In this document: positions 46,141 to 59,625 of the stretch, piece after piece
How positions within the stretch are numbered: the stretch's first letter is position 1
Layout of the letters: every line of letters begins with the position of its first letter
NCBI GenBank assembly: GCA_022749755.1
Contig: CM040445.1
Coordinates: forward strand, 17,071,182 to 17,135,181
Reading direction: 5' to 3'
Source: Azadirachta indica
Lineage: Eukaryota > Streptophyta > Magnoliopsida > Sapindales > Meliaceae
Length of the DNA: 64,000 bases
Program-made: the position numbers and the translations under genes
Notes under the pieces: model-generated
What the model saw: the letters and a program-made list of their open reading frames with translations, nothing else
Told to the model about the DNA's origin: nothing
Databases searched by the model: none

Positions 46141-49036
46141 CACCAAATATTAATTCTAGGTGGCGCCTAGAACCATAAGGATGGCCTTTTGAGAATATCT
46201 ATCTCCCATGGATCATCCATGTCAAGTAGATGACCCATGGCATACTCTCATTGGATGTCAGTATGACATTTAGGGATGCACAATGCCCCACGATAAAAAT
46301 AATACGCGATTGGAAGCCTTATGGTTAGCGTTCACAATGCCTGTGGGATTTCTTGAGGCACACCACCTCTTAAGAAGCCTAAATATCACCAGCTTTAATA
46401 CCTCCAACAGTACATACACCTTAGGGATAAAATTTTTGTTTTAGATTATGGTTTATACAACCAGGGCAATCCGCGAGCCTTAGTCGTTCCAAACATACAA
46501 GGAAGAAAGAATACCTATATGAAATTACAAGCATCATTCAATTTTATTTATCTTTACACTAACGGGTATACAAATCAGTGGTACAGCCAAGACACAAGCA
46601 ATATTGTTGATCATACTGCCAATTACTACTAAAGATATTACCCGAAGCTCTCCACGAAAAGGTGAAAATAAAATGAACCTATCTATTTTACGTTCTACGC
46701 ATAGAATCGGGGATTAACAAAAACAGCAATATACTAAGGTAATATGATTGCATATTAAAGGGAAATAACCTCCTAAAATATCATTAGGACATGATCAAGT
46801 ATGATTTTTCATCACTATTATGCACATAACCCTTTTAAAAGTATAGGTATATAGAGCAAAAGACGTCGAAACAAGCTAAATGTTATCAAAAAGGAATTAC
46901 CTTTTCATTAACAAGTTCCCAAAATTACAAGTCATCTAAAACTCAATTACAGTACTACAACTAACAATCCATAATACGACAAAAAAGTTAAGAAAATTAC
47001 AAAGTTCAAGGGAAAATTCATAACGTAAGAAAACCAATTGTACAAAGGATCCTTTAGCTTCATCATTCTCGTGTGCATACATAGGCTAATTTGCACGAAT
47101 GAAATCTTTACTCTCCTAGCCTTACCCAACCTACCAAACAACCTTGAGCTTCAGTCAGATCTTAGCGAGCCTTTTTAAAATCGAACTCAAGAAAGGGATT
47201 AGCAATAGATCAGCAAAGTCCAACGAAAATGATATGTGGAAGGTGAGCAACATAGTCAAGCAAAGATTGCACCTTGAAAGTAGCTTAGTATACATCCAGA
47301 CAGGCCTCTTTCCATGAAAATATCATATATATATTTATCTCCTCGTAATGTGTATTTTGCATCCCATATAGAACCAAGCCAACAATAGACATAATGGGCC
47401 TTTTAGATAGGAGGAGAACTAACCCGTAGCAAAATCGGAAACTTAAGGACTATAACTTATAGAAGTTGGGTTGTCTCAGAAAGAATGGAAACTCCCAAGA
47501 TAATCAATTTTGTGTCACTAAAAGGATGCAATATCTTTAAAGGAGTAGGTTCAAGCATTACTCATACTAAATTGATCCTAGAAAGAAGTAATGTCTTCAC
47601 GCATTGGCATTGCTGGACTAGAACTAGAAGCTGTTACAAAAGAAAAGAGGATTAAAAAAAAAAAAAACAAAGAGGTCAGAGCTATTATAAAGTAAAGCAT
47701 AAAAGTTTGTAGAAATATGATATACTACTTGAGAGAGAGTAGGTCTAATCTACTTAATATTGGCAAAAAAGCTGGGTAGATTGTTGAATAGGTATAAAAT
47801 CCCCTCTAGCTGGGCCAAGTTCAAGCCCAATAGCTATATGAATGAGATCAAGTTGAGTAAATTGTTAAAAGTTGGTTGCAATATTACTCGTAAAATAATT
47901 GTTCATTTGGTATAGCTTTAAGTAGAGCTTTTTAGAATAAATTTTTTTATTAGTAGAGCTTCTATAAATAAAGTTTTTGACAAAAATTTATTAATTATTT
48001 GGTTGTCACAAATAATTTTTAAGAAAAATTAAGTAATTACTTTGATAACAAGTTTTTAATACTTTATTTTAAAGAAATGTGTAAAATTTTTTAAAAAAAT
48101 AAAAGTATTTTAAATAATTTCATCTTTTAAAAGACTTAAAAAAATCTAATGCTGAAAACCTAAATTTTAAACTTTTTCCAATGGAAGAAAAATGACTTTT
48201 TAAATTTTAAAATCCTTTTTAATGCCAATCAAACAATATTTAAAGATTTAAAAAGGATTTTTAGCATTAAAAGGCCATTTTAACTAATAAACAAGCATTA
48301 ACTCCATAATGGCTTCCCACAACTTAAAGACTCGAGGGGAACTTTCAATAGCTTCAAAAAATGAATCTTCCTCTGGTACATCTGGAATCAACTTTTTTCA
48401 AAAAGGAAAATGAGATATATCCTTTCTTTTCTAACCAGCTAAAACACCTTCAGTTGAGGTATCAGCTAAAGGCATATCCTATATTCCAAGTAAATATTTG
48501 TCGAAGATAAATACATATTAAATATAAAAAAAAAAGGAATAGAGAAACCAAGAGAAGAGAAGAAAAGGAAAATGAAAACAAGCAGAAACTAACATCCTCT
48601 TGTTTTAAGATACTCTAGTCCCCACGTTTATGAATTGAGGACCTTTTAATAGAGTTATAACCATAAAGAGAACTTGATTTTTCAAAACTGGATGAAAGGT
48701 CTATGGGTTAGCTAGCACCAGTTTGATCCTTAAGAGTCTTGAGTTTGGAGCTTCTTCTTAAAGGACCGGAAGGAACAAGTTTGGTAGTAGCCACTCTCTG
48801 TTTTCATGGAGCATATTATTTAGATAATGGAGATTCCTCTTATTTTGGTTGGACTTTCTTAGAGGGAGCAGATTTAGGCATAGAGGATACCACCTTACTC
48901 TTAGAAATTTAGGGAAAACTATTTTGACAAATTTTATATCATATTTGCATGCGAAGAGTAGTTACAAATTCTTAAAATTTGTCGTATTAAACTTATTAGT
49001 TCTAATTGTTTTAAGAATACCTATTGCAATTCTTAT
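46141..49036. other. Second Tat copy: 3' region
   Basis: From 46,141 words such as CATAAGGATGGCC and CACAATGCC recall the tandem array of the complete Tat element. From 46,900 to about 48,900 the layout parallels its antisense region. AT-rich stretches at 47,890-48,290 begin GTTCATTTGGTATAGC and may be another small insertion. The 3' LTR of this copy was not located. Confidence 0.5.
47090..47430 (-). pseudogene. Second copy of the Tat antisense protein C-terminus
   Basis: Minus-strand reading gives PIMSIVGLVLYGMQNTHYEE, then a MIFSWKEACLDVY stretch followed by a stop, then HLPHIIF. This shares the pattern VIGLVLxG...YE(D/E)....M...WK(K/E)AC with 31,980-31,860 in the complete Tat element. The two copies are diverged at the DNA level, yet the residue pattern holds, supporting a real ancestral antisense gene. 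Function unknown. Confidence 0.55.
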
Positions 49037-51114
49037 TTATTAAAAATTATGATTATACCCCTATTCAATGGTAGTTAACTAAGAAAAATTATTTTTAAAT
49101 TTCTAACTAAAACTTAAATATAATAATAATGATAAGAATTTATCTTATAACATATTAACAATAAAATATTAAAATTAAAATATGAATTTATCATTTTACA
49201 ATATATTTATAATATAAATATTTATTATATATAAAAAAAATTAGATAAAATAAAACATAAATAGATATTAATTTTTAATAACATGTAAATTTATTTATTT
49301 ATTTATTTTAAAACATATTTTACTAAATAAAACTTTTTTTAAATAGACTTTTTTTAAATTATATAATTTAAAAACAAACTTGTGTGTGTCCAAAATGGAT
49401 AATACCTACTTAATTTTGAGACTAGACTGTCACATAAAAACATATTAATTTTGTCAAAATAAGATGAAATGCAAGTAGTAGTTGCATTTTTCATATGAAA
49501 CCAATATTGATAAGCAGGAGGCCTAACTCAATAGTATAGTTAGAAAGAAAGCTTTCCAAGCCTACTGGTGCCATTAAAAGACACTATAGGCTTTTGTGCT
49601 CGGCTGGCCCTAACATGTAAGCCGAATACGGCAAGCCCCATTGACCCACTAACTAACATGTTTAGGCCAATTCCTATCTATAAAATTAATATAAAAAATT
49701 GCACATTTACAAGCTATGAAAACTATATATCTAATTAAATTATATGAAAAGAGCTAGCATATTCCTAAGTTTGGTGTCAGTTTGATTTGATTTTTTTTCA
49801 TTAGTCAAAAAAAAATTTTATATTAAAAAAGCTTTTCAATTTTTTTTTTTGTTGTTTGGTTAATATTGAAAAAAAATTTTGGAAATTAAAAAGAATTTTT
49901 TTTTACTATAAAAAATTCAAAATTTAATTTTTTGACAACAGAGTTTTGGAGTTTCTTTTTAAAGAATTAAATTATCTAAAATACTTTTATTCTATTTTAA
50001 AGATTATAAGTTTTTTCTTCCATATAATGTAATTTTAAAAACTTTTATATTAAAATAATTAATCAGTATTTTTGGAAGTTATTTATTACAATAAAACTAT
50101 TAATAAATTTTTATCAAAAGTTTAACTTATAAAAAGATATACTAATCAAAAGTCTACTCCAAAAAACAGTACTTGAAAAGTTAAAGTATTGAACTGATTA
50201 GTCCTAATTAAAAAATATTTATTAAGTTTCTATTTATTAAAAATGAGGATTTTATATTTTTTTTATAGTAGTTAACTAAGAAAAATTACTTTTAAACTCT
50301 TAACCAAAAATAAATATAACAATAATACTATTTATAATATATTGACAATAGAATATTTATTAATATATTATAACTAAAATACAAATTTATTTATTTTATA
50401 ATAATTTACAATGCAATATTAATAACAATAAATTAAATTAAATTAAACATAAATAAATATTAATTTAATAATAAAATCTAAATTTATTTATTTTACAGCA
50501 TATTTATAACACTATATTTATGATTATATATATTATAATTTAAATACAATATATTTATATATAACTAGAATAAAATATATAGAATAATAAAAATAAAATA
50601 TATATAAGTAGATAAATTTTTAAATATATTAATGTTATTCTTATGTATATTTATTAATGTATTTTAAATAATATTTTATATTTTCTCAAATTTTCAAAAG
50701 TTTTATAGTTACTTTTACTTAATAATTATTATTATATAAGATATAATCATCATTTTTTAATAAATTGCTATATTAATAAGTATTTTTTAAATCATTGAAA
50801 TTTATTAGTTTAATAAGTCAAACCTTAAAATATAGAACTTATAAGTTTTTTTCATAAATTATATTAAACTGAAACATTAAAATCTTGTAAGTAAAACATC
50901 TTAGAATATTTATTAATGATAACTGATTAATTTATTAAATAAAACTTAAAATAATAATAAATTTAATAAATTAAAAGTTTACAACATTCATCACTTATTT
51001 TATTAATTAAATAAACAAAATAAAACAAATAAAACTTAATGAAAAATATTAAATTTATATTAAAAAATTAGAAATAATTAATATTCTTAATAGAATATGT
51101 AATTTCAGATAGTT
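49037..51114. repeat. Very AT-rich region with a diverged direct duplication
   Basis: Segment 49,037-49,330 and segment 50,227-50,520 align in direct orientation (TTTATTAAAAATKAKGATT; TAGTTAACTAAGAAAAATTA; AAACATAAATARATATTAAT). They may be two MITE or LTR copies. A less AT-rich stretch at 49,515-49,680 is unassigned. No coding region. Confidence 0.65.
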
Positions 51115-51505
51115 CAATTTAAATAACATAATCGATATTGTTAAAAAAATTAAATAATCAAATAAACGTATGCAATTGGATTGTCTTACAAAGTGTTTTA
51201 ATTAATTAAGATAAATTATTTCATTTTTTTAATTTACTAAAAAAATTGAAAATTTTCAATTTAAAGAGCATAACTATTATTTTTACAAAAAAAATTTAAA
51301 TCAACTTATGCTATTAGATTATGTTACAATGTATTTTAATTAATTAAAATAAAATTTTTATTTAAGTTAATGACAAATTTCAATTTAAATAACATAATTA
51401 TTACTTTTGCAAAAAAAAGAAAATCTAAATCAACTTATGCTATTAGATTATTTTCTAATGTATTTTAATTAATTAAAATAAAAATTTTTATTTAAATTAT
51501 TAAAA
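51115..51505. repeat. Tandem array of three ~124-142 bp units
   Basis: Units start with CAATTTAAA at 51,115, 51,257 and 51,381. Each contains AACTTATGCTATTAGATTAT (diverged in the first) and GTATTTTAATTAATTAAAAT. Units two and three are closest; the first has an extra ~18 bp. Confidence 0.85.
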
Positions 51506-53585
51506 ATAAAATATTTTATAACTTATAAAATTAAATTATAATATTATTTATTTCATTTAATAATTTCTAAATTTATTTTCTAAAAATATTTAATTTTGTT
51601 TAATTGTTAAAATATTTAAAATAATTCGATCCATATTAACTCAAGCCATTCTATAATACTATGTAGTACTAAGGATACAAATTCTCAAATAAATTAATGT
51701 GTTATTATTGTATGATTGCCAAGTTATCTATATTTTTACTTTGATTAATTGCAGCGGCTTATGTATTTTATTCAACAAATTAATATATGATGAAAATATT
51801 ATGTTTGATTCCACATTAATTTGTATATAATAATTTGGATAAAGAATCTGTATTTTTAGTGTTAAAGAAGTCTATTTAGTTCTATAAGTCAATTGCTAAA
51901 TAAAATTATTTGATTTAAAATTAATAATATTTCATTATAGATGTTAATTAAATAATATCCATTCTTCACCAACACTCTTTGATATTTTATTAACCTTTTA
52001 AATATAAAGTAATGGAGTGGTATTACTGTTACCATTCTAATTACAGTTCTTATAAGATTGTTTTTTTTAAAGTTTGCAGTCTTAACTTTAATAGATATTA
52101 CATTAAAAATAATTGCATGTATAATTAAACTCACATCGCACCCCAGAAATTCTACTAACAATATGTGACAGTCTTGTAGACCGTGAAACTCAAGTGGAGG
52201 GCATGAGTCCCTTAACACCCAGCTACTTCCTGAAAGCAATAGTGGATTATTCGATATTTGTTGTCTTTCTCTAATGGGGTTAAGAAGACTTCAAGGTATT
52301 TACAAATGTGCTCCATTTTCCTTTTGCTTAACACAAAATTATTTGTCTAAAATTGCAGTAGTAAATGGAAAAGCCAAACATGAGTAATCGAAATACCTCT
52401 CATTCTTTTTTTAACTTTTATTATTTTCTTTCAACTTTCAATGATATTCTTCTTTAACTAAAAATAATTTAAAATAAGATATTTTGATTTAACAAATTGG
52501 ATAGTAAAAAATATGAAAATGTAAAAGTTATGCATAAAGAGAGAGAGATAAATAATTTGAAGAGTTATGGAGTTTATTTAGAAGATATAGGTAAGTAAAA
52601 GAATATCTATAGGAGGCTATTTTGGTATTATTATGGATGTTATTAGAAGTACTATAATTTTTAAATCTTTTAGTAGTGTAATTTTAGTAAAAGATTTTTA
52701 TAAGAAATTTGAAAAGGTCGTAAAAATATCACTCAAGAAATAATATTTTATATTAATAAATTAATTGTAAAGCCCTCTTATGAATTTGTTTAGTTTGTTA
52801 CTTCTTTTAATAAGATTTTATTTAGATTAATTGGTATATGTTGTAGAATTAATCTTATAAAATAATTTATTTAGTTTTTTACCTTTTACAATTAAAATAA
52901 AGTAATTTCTTTTAATTAATAATGACAAGTTATGAATTAATCTTATTCTATCTATTTGTCTATTTTTCAGGTAAAAAAATAATTGAATTGCATTTATTTT
53001 ATTTATTTATTTATTTTTAAATAAAAATAATAATATTTGATTTTTATTCAATGTTTAGAAAAAAAAATATTATCCTATTAACTAATCATATCAATTATTT
53101 TTAAAATTTTAAATAAAAGTAATAAATCGAGATAATTAGAATTTATTTTTATGTCATCAAAACTTTGTGAAATAAATGTATATTATTAAAAATTAGAAAG
53201 GTTGTCTAAATTTTTTCGTAACTAACTTTTAATAACATTTAAATCTAGTTGTATATATCGTTTTCTCAAATTTTAAAGAGAAATATAACGAGTGCTAATA
53301 TATTTCAACTAAAGTTTCTCTTTTAAGTTTCTAAACTTAAATAGAGATATCAGTCAATAAACCTTATATCTAAAGATTAAATTGAATGTTAAAAATAACA
53401 AGTAATCTTTATTACATCTTTTGTCTATTTGAAGTTTTTGAAACATTTATTTCTGTTTCGCATAAAGAAATAATAAGTCTAACTAAGTACAAAAACTATG
53501 TTTTCTATTGCAATAATTACAAGATGTGTTTATAATAATAACTCGATCAATTTGAGATAAGCTTGTTATTATACTTTTAGCACAT
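51506..53585. other. AT-rich non-coding region
   Basis: No gene recognised. A compositionally distinct island at about 52,130-52,320 (ACCCCAGAAATTC ... GGTTAAGAAGACTTCAAGG) has a minus-strand open frame at 51,889-52,239 that I could not match to any family. Confidence 0.4.
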
Positions 53586-53590
53586 TGTCA

Positions 53591-54357
53591 TGTGCTGGAA
53601 ATTTAAAGAATTCCAACTCCATACGACACTTAGAACAGCTACTAAACATTGTCCAAATAACCTTAAACGCCCAAGACCACTTGGAGTTTGGTGTGTGTTC
53701 AATATAGCCGTGAGATATGTGAAGATAGTGCTCAAAGCGGAAGCAAAAGTGGAGAAGGAAGATGGTCGAAAGATATTGCAAAGGGAAGAGAAAAATGTGG
53801 ATTCTTGTTCTTTTATACGCAACACTATACAATATATATTTACAAATGATAGGCCATGATTTAATTACACAATAGCACCATCAATGGTCAAGATTATTTC
53901 ATATACAAATAATTATACAAATGTATGAGTATTCTACCTACCACCAGTATCTCTACCTTGAGCTTATTGAATCAACAAAACAAGAAAAGGTCAAGTGATG
54001 GCTACTATACTACCTAACCCAAACTGTCCAACTTGTTTCTTCTCTTTGCTTATTGCTGGTTGGCCCAAATAGATGCACAAGGTGGCTGCTTCTAAGGGTG
54101 GTTGAAGAAAAAACCTCAGTTGTTGTGGTAAGGAACCGGGCACACTCTCAACACACCTTGCTCAGCCTCACGCGCCTTTGGTTTTGCCAATTCTATTGGC
54201 AACCTACTATTCATGCAAGTATTGTTTATTTTGAATGAATATTCTCATATGAATGTGCAAGTAAGTTTGGGACTTGAGTGCGCTTATTCTGCGAGTTGCA
54301 CGCTCTCGTGCTCTTATGCTTTCGGTGGTTCCACTTTCATTCTGGCGACACGTGACA
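53591..54357 (-). repeat. 3' LTR (in element orientation) of the TR-GAG-like element
   Basis: Matches 56,489-57,238 throughout, with a ~60-bp difference near 53,860-53,930. Contains the AAGGAACCGGGCACA and GTGCTCTTATGCTTTC blocks shared with its partner. The short open frames within are unrelated to any protein I know. Confidence 0.85.
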
Positions 54358-54599
54358 TTCTCCCCTACCAAAGTGCTTAAAGCCATCGTTAACCTTCCTA
54401 TCAAGGACTTAAGCTTTTCCTGTTGTGTTTTGCTTCCTCTTATGCGAACCAACATAAATTAAGCACGTTAAATCTGAATTTTTCATGCGGATTTTGGATG
54501 AGGGAGTACCATCTTACTTCATTTCTGTCAAGCAAGTCTACGCTCTACGCATGGCTTAGAATGTTGAAAATACACCGCCGCCAACACGAACACTCTCAA

Positions 54600-56200
54600 T
54601 TGTCACCTTATGTTGCTTCCCAGCATCTATAAACTCCATACAGCCATCCTCATAAATGTGAAGAGCAACAACTGTCGATAAACTCGTCATCCAACATAAG
54701 CTAAAAGTCGCTCATTGGCATGACCATAAGGTCAGTTCTGCCTTTTCATGTCTTAACTCTAATCAGTACGCTTCAAGCAACTCCGTAAATTGGCCAAGAA
54801 GGTTCATCCACAAACTTAAACTATCCTTGCTCTTCACTTGGCATTAACCCTTGCTGCATTGTCAACTTTTTCGTACTTAAGCACTTATTAGCGCCACTGT
54901 CTATAAATGCTTTGAAACTTATTCCTTTTATATTGACATCGATCTACTTTAACATCTTCCCAGGCTTCGGCTTCTCTATTGACTTGGCCTCAGACGTCTA
55001 TCCCTTTTGCGCCTATTTAACCTTCATTAAGTTGAGGATGCACAACACTTCAATTTGGGTATCCTCATCTAATTTGAATGAGCTTAGTGTGGCATTGAGG
55101 CGATTTCACTGTGGGAATTTTTTGCTATTATGATCCCTGCCACACAAATAGCACGTGCATTTCTGCTCACACTGCTTATCACGCTCTTTACTACCATCTT
55201 GCTGCTCATGATGTTTCGGTGGCCTCCCGAATATGTTGAGGTCTCGATTTGTGAGGTTTAACTCCCCCACTATTCTAATGGCTATGCTTGTTTAGGCTTC
55301 GATTTTGGTCCTATTTCAGAGATTCTTGACTACACTCGATTAAGGACTCCACTCTGCAATTACCAAGGCAAAATCTTGAATATTTCGGTGTCGCAATTCT
55401 TGTTCTACCCATGGTTACAAGCTGTTTAAGAAGAACAACAATTGGCTTTTCTCTGACATTTCGATGATCTCGAGCATAAGTGAATTATACTCCTACACAT
55501 ACTTGGCTATTAACCCCTACAACCTAAGTCCTCAAAGTTTTTCAATCACAACCTCCTTAACATTTTTGGGGTAGAATTGTCACTTAAATTCCCCCTCAAA
55601 TGCCTTCTAAGTATCAATTCGACAAAAACCCCTCTCTATTTTAGTATGTAGGCATCTCCACCATAATGTCACATCACTTTTAAAATAGCGGGTTGTGAAA
55701 CTGATTTTGAGGCCATCTTTATGCATCCGAATTGCATTAAAGTAGCGCTCCATCATCCATAAGAAAGTATTGATTTCCTTGGTATTCCGCTTGCCTGAAA
55801 ACTTGGGCGAATCCTAAATTTTAACTCTTAGCACATTATTGGCAGTGGTACTTGAAGCAATGGTGGTTTTGCACAATATGAGGTCTTGCTGAACCTTCAC
55901 TAATTTTGCCTTGATAGAACCAACTCAACATTAACTCTGTCCTAAAATTCTTCCATGGCAAGTCTCATGAAATTTGCAAACATGTTGTAAGCATATTGGA
56001 GTTAGCTTTCAATACCAACAGCATTAATTTCCGCCTCACGCTGACCCACTCGGTCATCTAGCGTGTCTAAGTGCTCATAAATGTCACCCAAGGAAAGCTT
56101 AACCCTTGTCAATCTAGCACTAAATGAGCACACCATCTTCTTGGACAAAGTTCTCTCCTTTCCTGCTCTCTTTGAGCCTTAAACACACCTACAACCTTCT
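54600..56200 (-). pseudogene. Degenerate gag-protease of the TR-GAG-like element
   Basis: Minus-strand reading from about 56,140 gives a coiled start (LDTLDDRVGQREAEIN near 56,070), then the retrotransposon gag domain (YFNAIRMHKDGLKISF near 55,750-55,705; TLWWR near 55,665; ERGFCRIDT near 55,635), a zinc-knuckle remnant (CTCYLCGRDHNS near 55,150) whose later Cys is lost, and an aspartic-protease active-site motif AFIDSGANK (about 54,912-54,886). Stops are frequent. Gag would form the particle and protease would process it; enzymes for copying would have to come from another element. Confidence 0.75.
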
Positions 56201-56488
56201 AACACCACTAGCCTCAACATCCTTGACTGCTATGATTTATATTCATAACTAAACTTCCCAACACAATGGAAATTTGACAATAATTCAAACAACAACCAGT
56301 AAGCCACAGCCCACAATCACAGTAACAACCAAGTTTACAAACCTAGAAATTCCACCACAGCACCACAGCTAAAATTTCTATAATATAAGGCTTCCAGCTA
56401 ACATAATCTTCCGAAATTAATAGGAATAAGTTGCAGAGATGCTTACCATACAAACCACACAAATTTGCTCTAATACCACATCGTTACA

Positions 56489-57238
56489 TGTTAGAAATTC
56501 GAATGATTCCAACTCTGTGCAGCACCTAGAACAATTTTTGAACATTATCTAAGTAAGCCTTAAACACCCAAGATCATTTTGTGTTTGGTCTGTGTTCAAT
56601 ATGGTCATGAGATGTGTGAAGTTAGTGCTAAAAATGGAAGCAAAAAGTGAGAAGAGAGATGGATGAAAGATACCACAAAATGGAAGAGAAAATGTGGATT
56701 CTTCTTTTTTCATTCACAACATTATACAATATATATATTTACAAATGAATAGATAAAATTGGCCCTTATACGTATTGGATGGCTAGGATTTCTTCAAGCA
56801 AATAAAATCCTACCTAACTTTACCACTATCTCTATCTTGAGCCTATTAGATCAACAAAACAACAAAAGGCCAAGTGATGCGTTATTGTGGTGCCTAACAC
56901 AAATTGCCCAGCTTGTTTCTTCTCTTTACTTATTGCTAGTTGACCCAAACGAATGCACAAGGTGACTGCTTCTAAGGCTGGCTGAAGACACATCCTCAAT
57001 TGTCGTGGTAGGGAACCGGGCACAATCTTTAAGTGCCTTACTTAGCCTCATACGCCCTCTATTTTGCTCATTCTGTTTACGGCCTACCATTCACATAGGT
57101 ACTATTCATCCGCAAACAAATGCTCTTGTACAAATGAGCGAGTGAGTCCAGAACTTAAGCGTGCTTATTTTGCGAGTTGTGCGCTCTTATGCTCTTGCAC
57201 TTTCAGCGATTTCGCTTCCGTTTTAGCAATACATGACA
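56489..57238 (-). repeat. 5' LTR (in element orientation) of the TR-GAG-like element
   Basis: Partner of 53,591-54,357. On the minus strand it starts TGTCATGTATTGCTAAAACG and is followed by the primer-binding site, fixing the orientation. Confidence 0.85.
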
Positions 57239-57491
57239 ACGTACACCAAACATGAGGTTAATTTTAATAAAATAATTTTATTACTATCTTTTTTCAAAAC
57301 ATAGATAGAAATGTAAAATCTTATTCATAAAACACTAAATTTCTTGTCTCTAATTATTATTCAAATTCAAGATGACTCGAAAGTACCAAACATACCCAAA
57401 ACCATTAGAGCTATGATTAAGGACAAGTATTCTTAGGGTGTGCTAGATATCACTTTAGTTTTGAGTAAATAAGAAGACATACCCTTAACTT

Positions 57492-58323
57492 AGGGCCTGT
57501 TTGATATAGCATTTAAATGTATATTTGTGTTTTTAGAAATACAAAAAATATGATAAATTCTCAAAATACGCTACTAAAATTAGTTAAATTTAATCTAAAA
57601 ACAGTTTTTGGATAGAATTCCAAAACTTGGTGTAAAATTAAAAAACGATAAAATGTTATTTTGTTCTATTTTTCCTTTACTATATCCGAATCAAATTTAG
57701 ATACAATTTCACTTTTTGTTCTTAATTATATTTCTTACATTTAAAACTCGTTTACTTATATTTTTATAGGATCTAAATTTTAAAAATTAACTGTTTTATT
57801 TATAAATTCTTTTTATCATATCTAGAAAAATAACTATAACCATATTTCTCAATTTTGAGAATTATGTATATATATATATATATATTTTTTATTTGATATA
57901 TTTTAATCAATATTTTGTTATATATTGTATCAAGAAAAAGAAGTAGGAGTGTATCCATTACATATTGTATTTCTTATAATTTCATCATAATGAAATTACC
58001 AAGTTTTTAAGTAATTGTTAATATATCACCTTATATAAATTTACTGAAAAATAGTTTGAAGTAATCAATATTATCCAATATTACTAAAATTGTAATATAA
58101 ATCTATTTTTAAAAAATATTTTTGACCAAACAAATATTCTTATTTTTATTATTTTAATGTATTATATCAAAAATGTGTTCAAACTTTTTAAGGTTTAAAA
58201 ATTGCATTTAAATTTTATATCAAACATATTTGTAAATATTAAAAATATTAGAAATACAACTCAAATTTTTGAGTCGCATCTAAATTTTTTAAAATAGTTT
58301 TCAAATCACAAACCAAATGAGCT
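57492..58323. mobile_element. Non-autonomous hAT-like element with perfect 8-bp duplication
   Basis: CTTAACTT flanks both sides (57,484-57,491 and 58,324-58,331). The left end AGGGCCTGTTTGATAT and inverse right end AGCTCATTTGGTTTG are imperfect inverted repeats. 8-bp duplications and GGGCCTGTTTGG-type ends are typical of hAT MITEs. The interior is AT-rich and non-coding with a TA run near 57,865-57,884. Confidence 0.75.
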
Positions 58324-58331
58324 CTTAACTT

Positions 58332-59625
58332 CCGTCAACTTGACCTATTAGAATATTTTTCTTTTACTCCCTAAATTTAAGTAAAATAGTAAAATATAAT
58401 ATAAATTTCTCATAATTAACAATTTAATCTCATTATTTCTAACAGATTGATAAGGACGTCAAAAACCCCAAATTTGTGGGTCCTCACCCCAACCCGTCTC
58501 GTTTGGTATAGGTATAGGGCTTAATTTTTACACACAAACGCGATCAGGGCCTCCAAACTCAACCCATTCGAGAGTATTCGATCCACCTTGCCTCGCCCTG
58601 TTACTCGCATATGTATATATTAAATTTAAAAATAAAAAAAAATCCTGATTTCTTTAAAAATTTTACAAACCAAGGTTGTAGTTGAACCATCTTCAATGAG
58701 AGATTTTGTCAACCAAGTTAAAAAAAAAAAAGAAGCACCTTGCCTATATTGATACCTTATTTAAAGTCTTCTAGTTACACATCAATATCTATACGACTCC
58801 GTTCGATTTGATAACTTGTTAAAGTTTAGAACCTTTAGCCGGGGGGAAGGAGAAAGTAGTACTAGTCATCCCAAATCCGTAACATTCAGTGGAGATTGTG
58901 ACATTCAATCCAAATAATCCATGATCTTTTTATTTTTGCTGGCCATAGGAGATGATGCTACTAATTGTTGTTGCTATGTGCATATTTTTTTTCTGTTGAT
59001 TTGCTTGCTATTTTTTTGCTAGTCTTGTTACCGTTTGCTTTAGCTTATGGTTTGAGATTTGAACATATTTCTTTGGTTTCAAGTGTAGAATTCTAAATAG
59101 TTTCTAGATTAATTTACTATCCTCTGTGCTATTCTAAATACGAACTGTAACATGATTTTGATTTTGCTTTTCAACTTTTTGTTTATCCTTGTCAATAAGA
59201 AAGGAGAATGAGAAGTGGTACCTCAATAATTGGTGGTATCAAGAATTTTGGCCCCAAAGTTTTAAGCCTATTCATACTTTTCGTAAGTTTCAATTTTGCC
59301 TAATTCTTCAAAGCTTCTAGTACATTAAATTTGGGCTCTACTTTGTTGAATTTTGAAATTTTGATTTTTACATAATTGTTTTTACTTGCATTATGTCTAT
59401 ATGAGTTTTCATGCTGAGCTGTATGCCTTTTTTTTTCTTCTATAACAATCACATTGAGTTGTGGAATTTTTTTTTTTTTTGGTCCATTAGATTTTTATAT
59501 AATTCTTCAAAGGCTGTTGAGTTCTATGATTAGTTGTTATTTACTAATGGGTTTGTTTCCTTATAATTTGTAACCACTTGTTGAGAATCCTCCTCTTTTC
59601 TCCTAGTCGCCTTTAGCAAAATCCT
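58332..59625. other. Non-coding spacer
   Basis: No gene recognised. A GC-richer stretch at 58,480-58,610 (CTCACCCCAACCCGTCTCG; CACCTTGCCTCGCCCTG) resembles debris of a dispersed repeat but is unassigned. Confidence 0.35.

Larger units (their letters stand above)
53591..57238 (-). mobile_element. Gag-protease-only LTR retrotransposon (TR-GAG-like)
   Basis: Direct repeats 53,591-54,357 and 56,489-57,238 (about 760 bp) are LTRs. On the minus strand the element starts TGTCATGTATTGC, has a primer-binding site TGGTATTAGAGC (inverse of 56,468-56,479, one mismatch to initiator tRNA-Met) and a polypurine tract TGGTAGGGGAGAAT (inverse of 54,358-54,371) just before the 3' LTR. The 2.1-kb interior has room only for gag and protease; no RT or integrase. 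Total about 3.65 kb. No exact target duplication found. Confidence 0.85.

Noticed and set aside
52130..52320. Compositionally distinct island with a minus-strand frame
   Set aside because: No recognised motif; could be gene debris or repeat, so no call made.
53569..54632. Several 60-90 codon frames on both strands
   Set aside because: They lie within the LTR or border of the gag-only element and match no protein.
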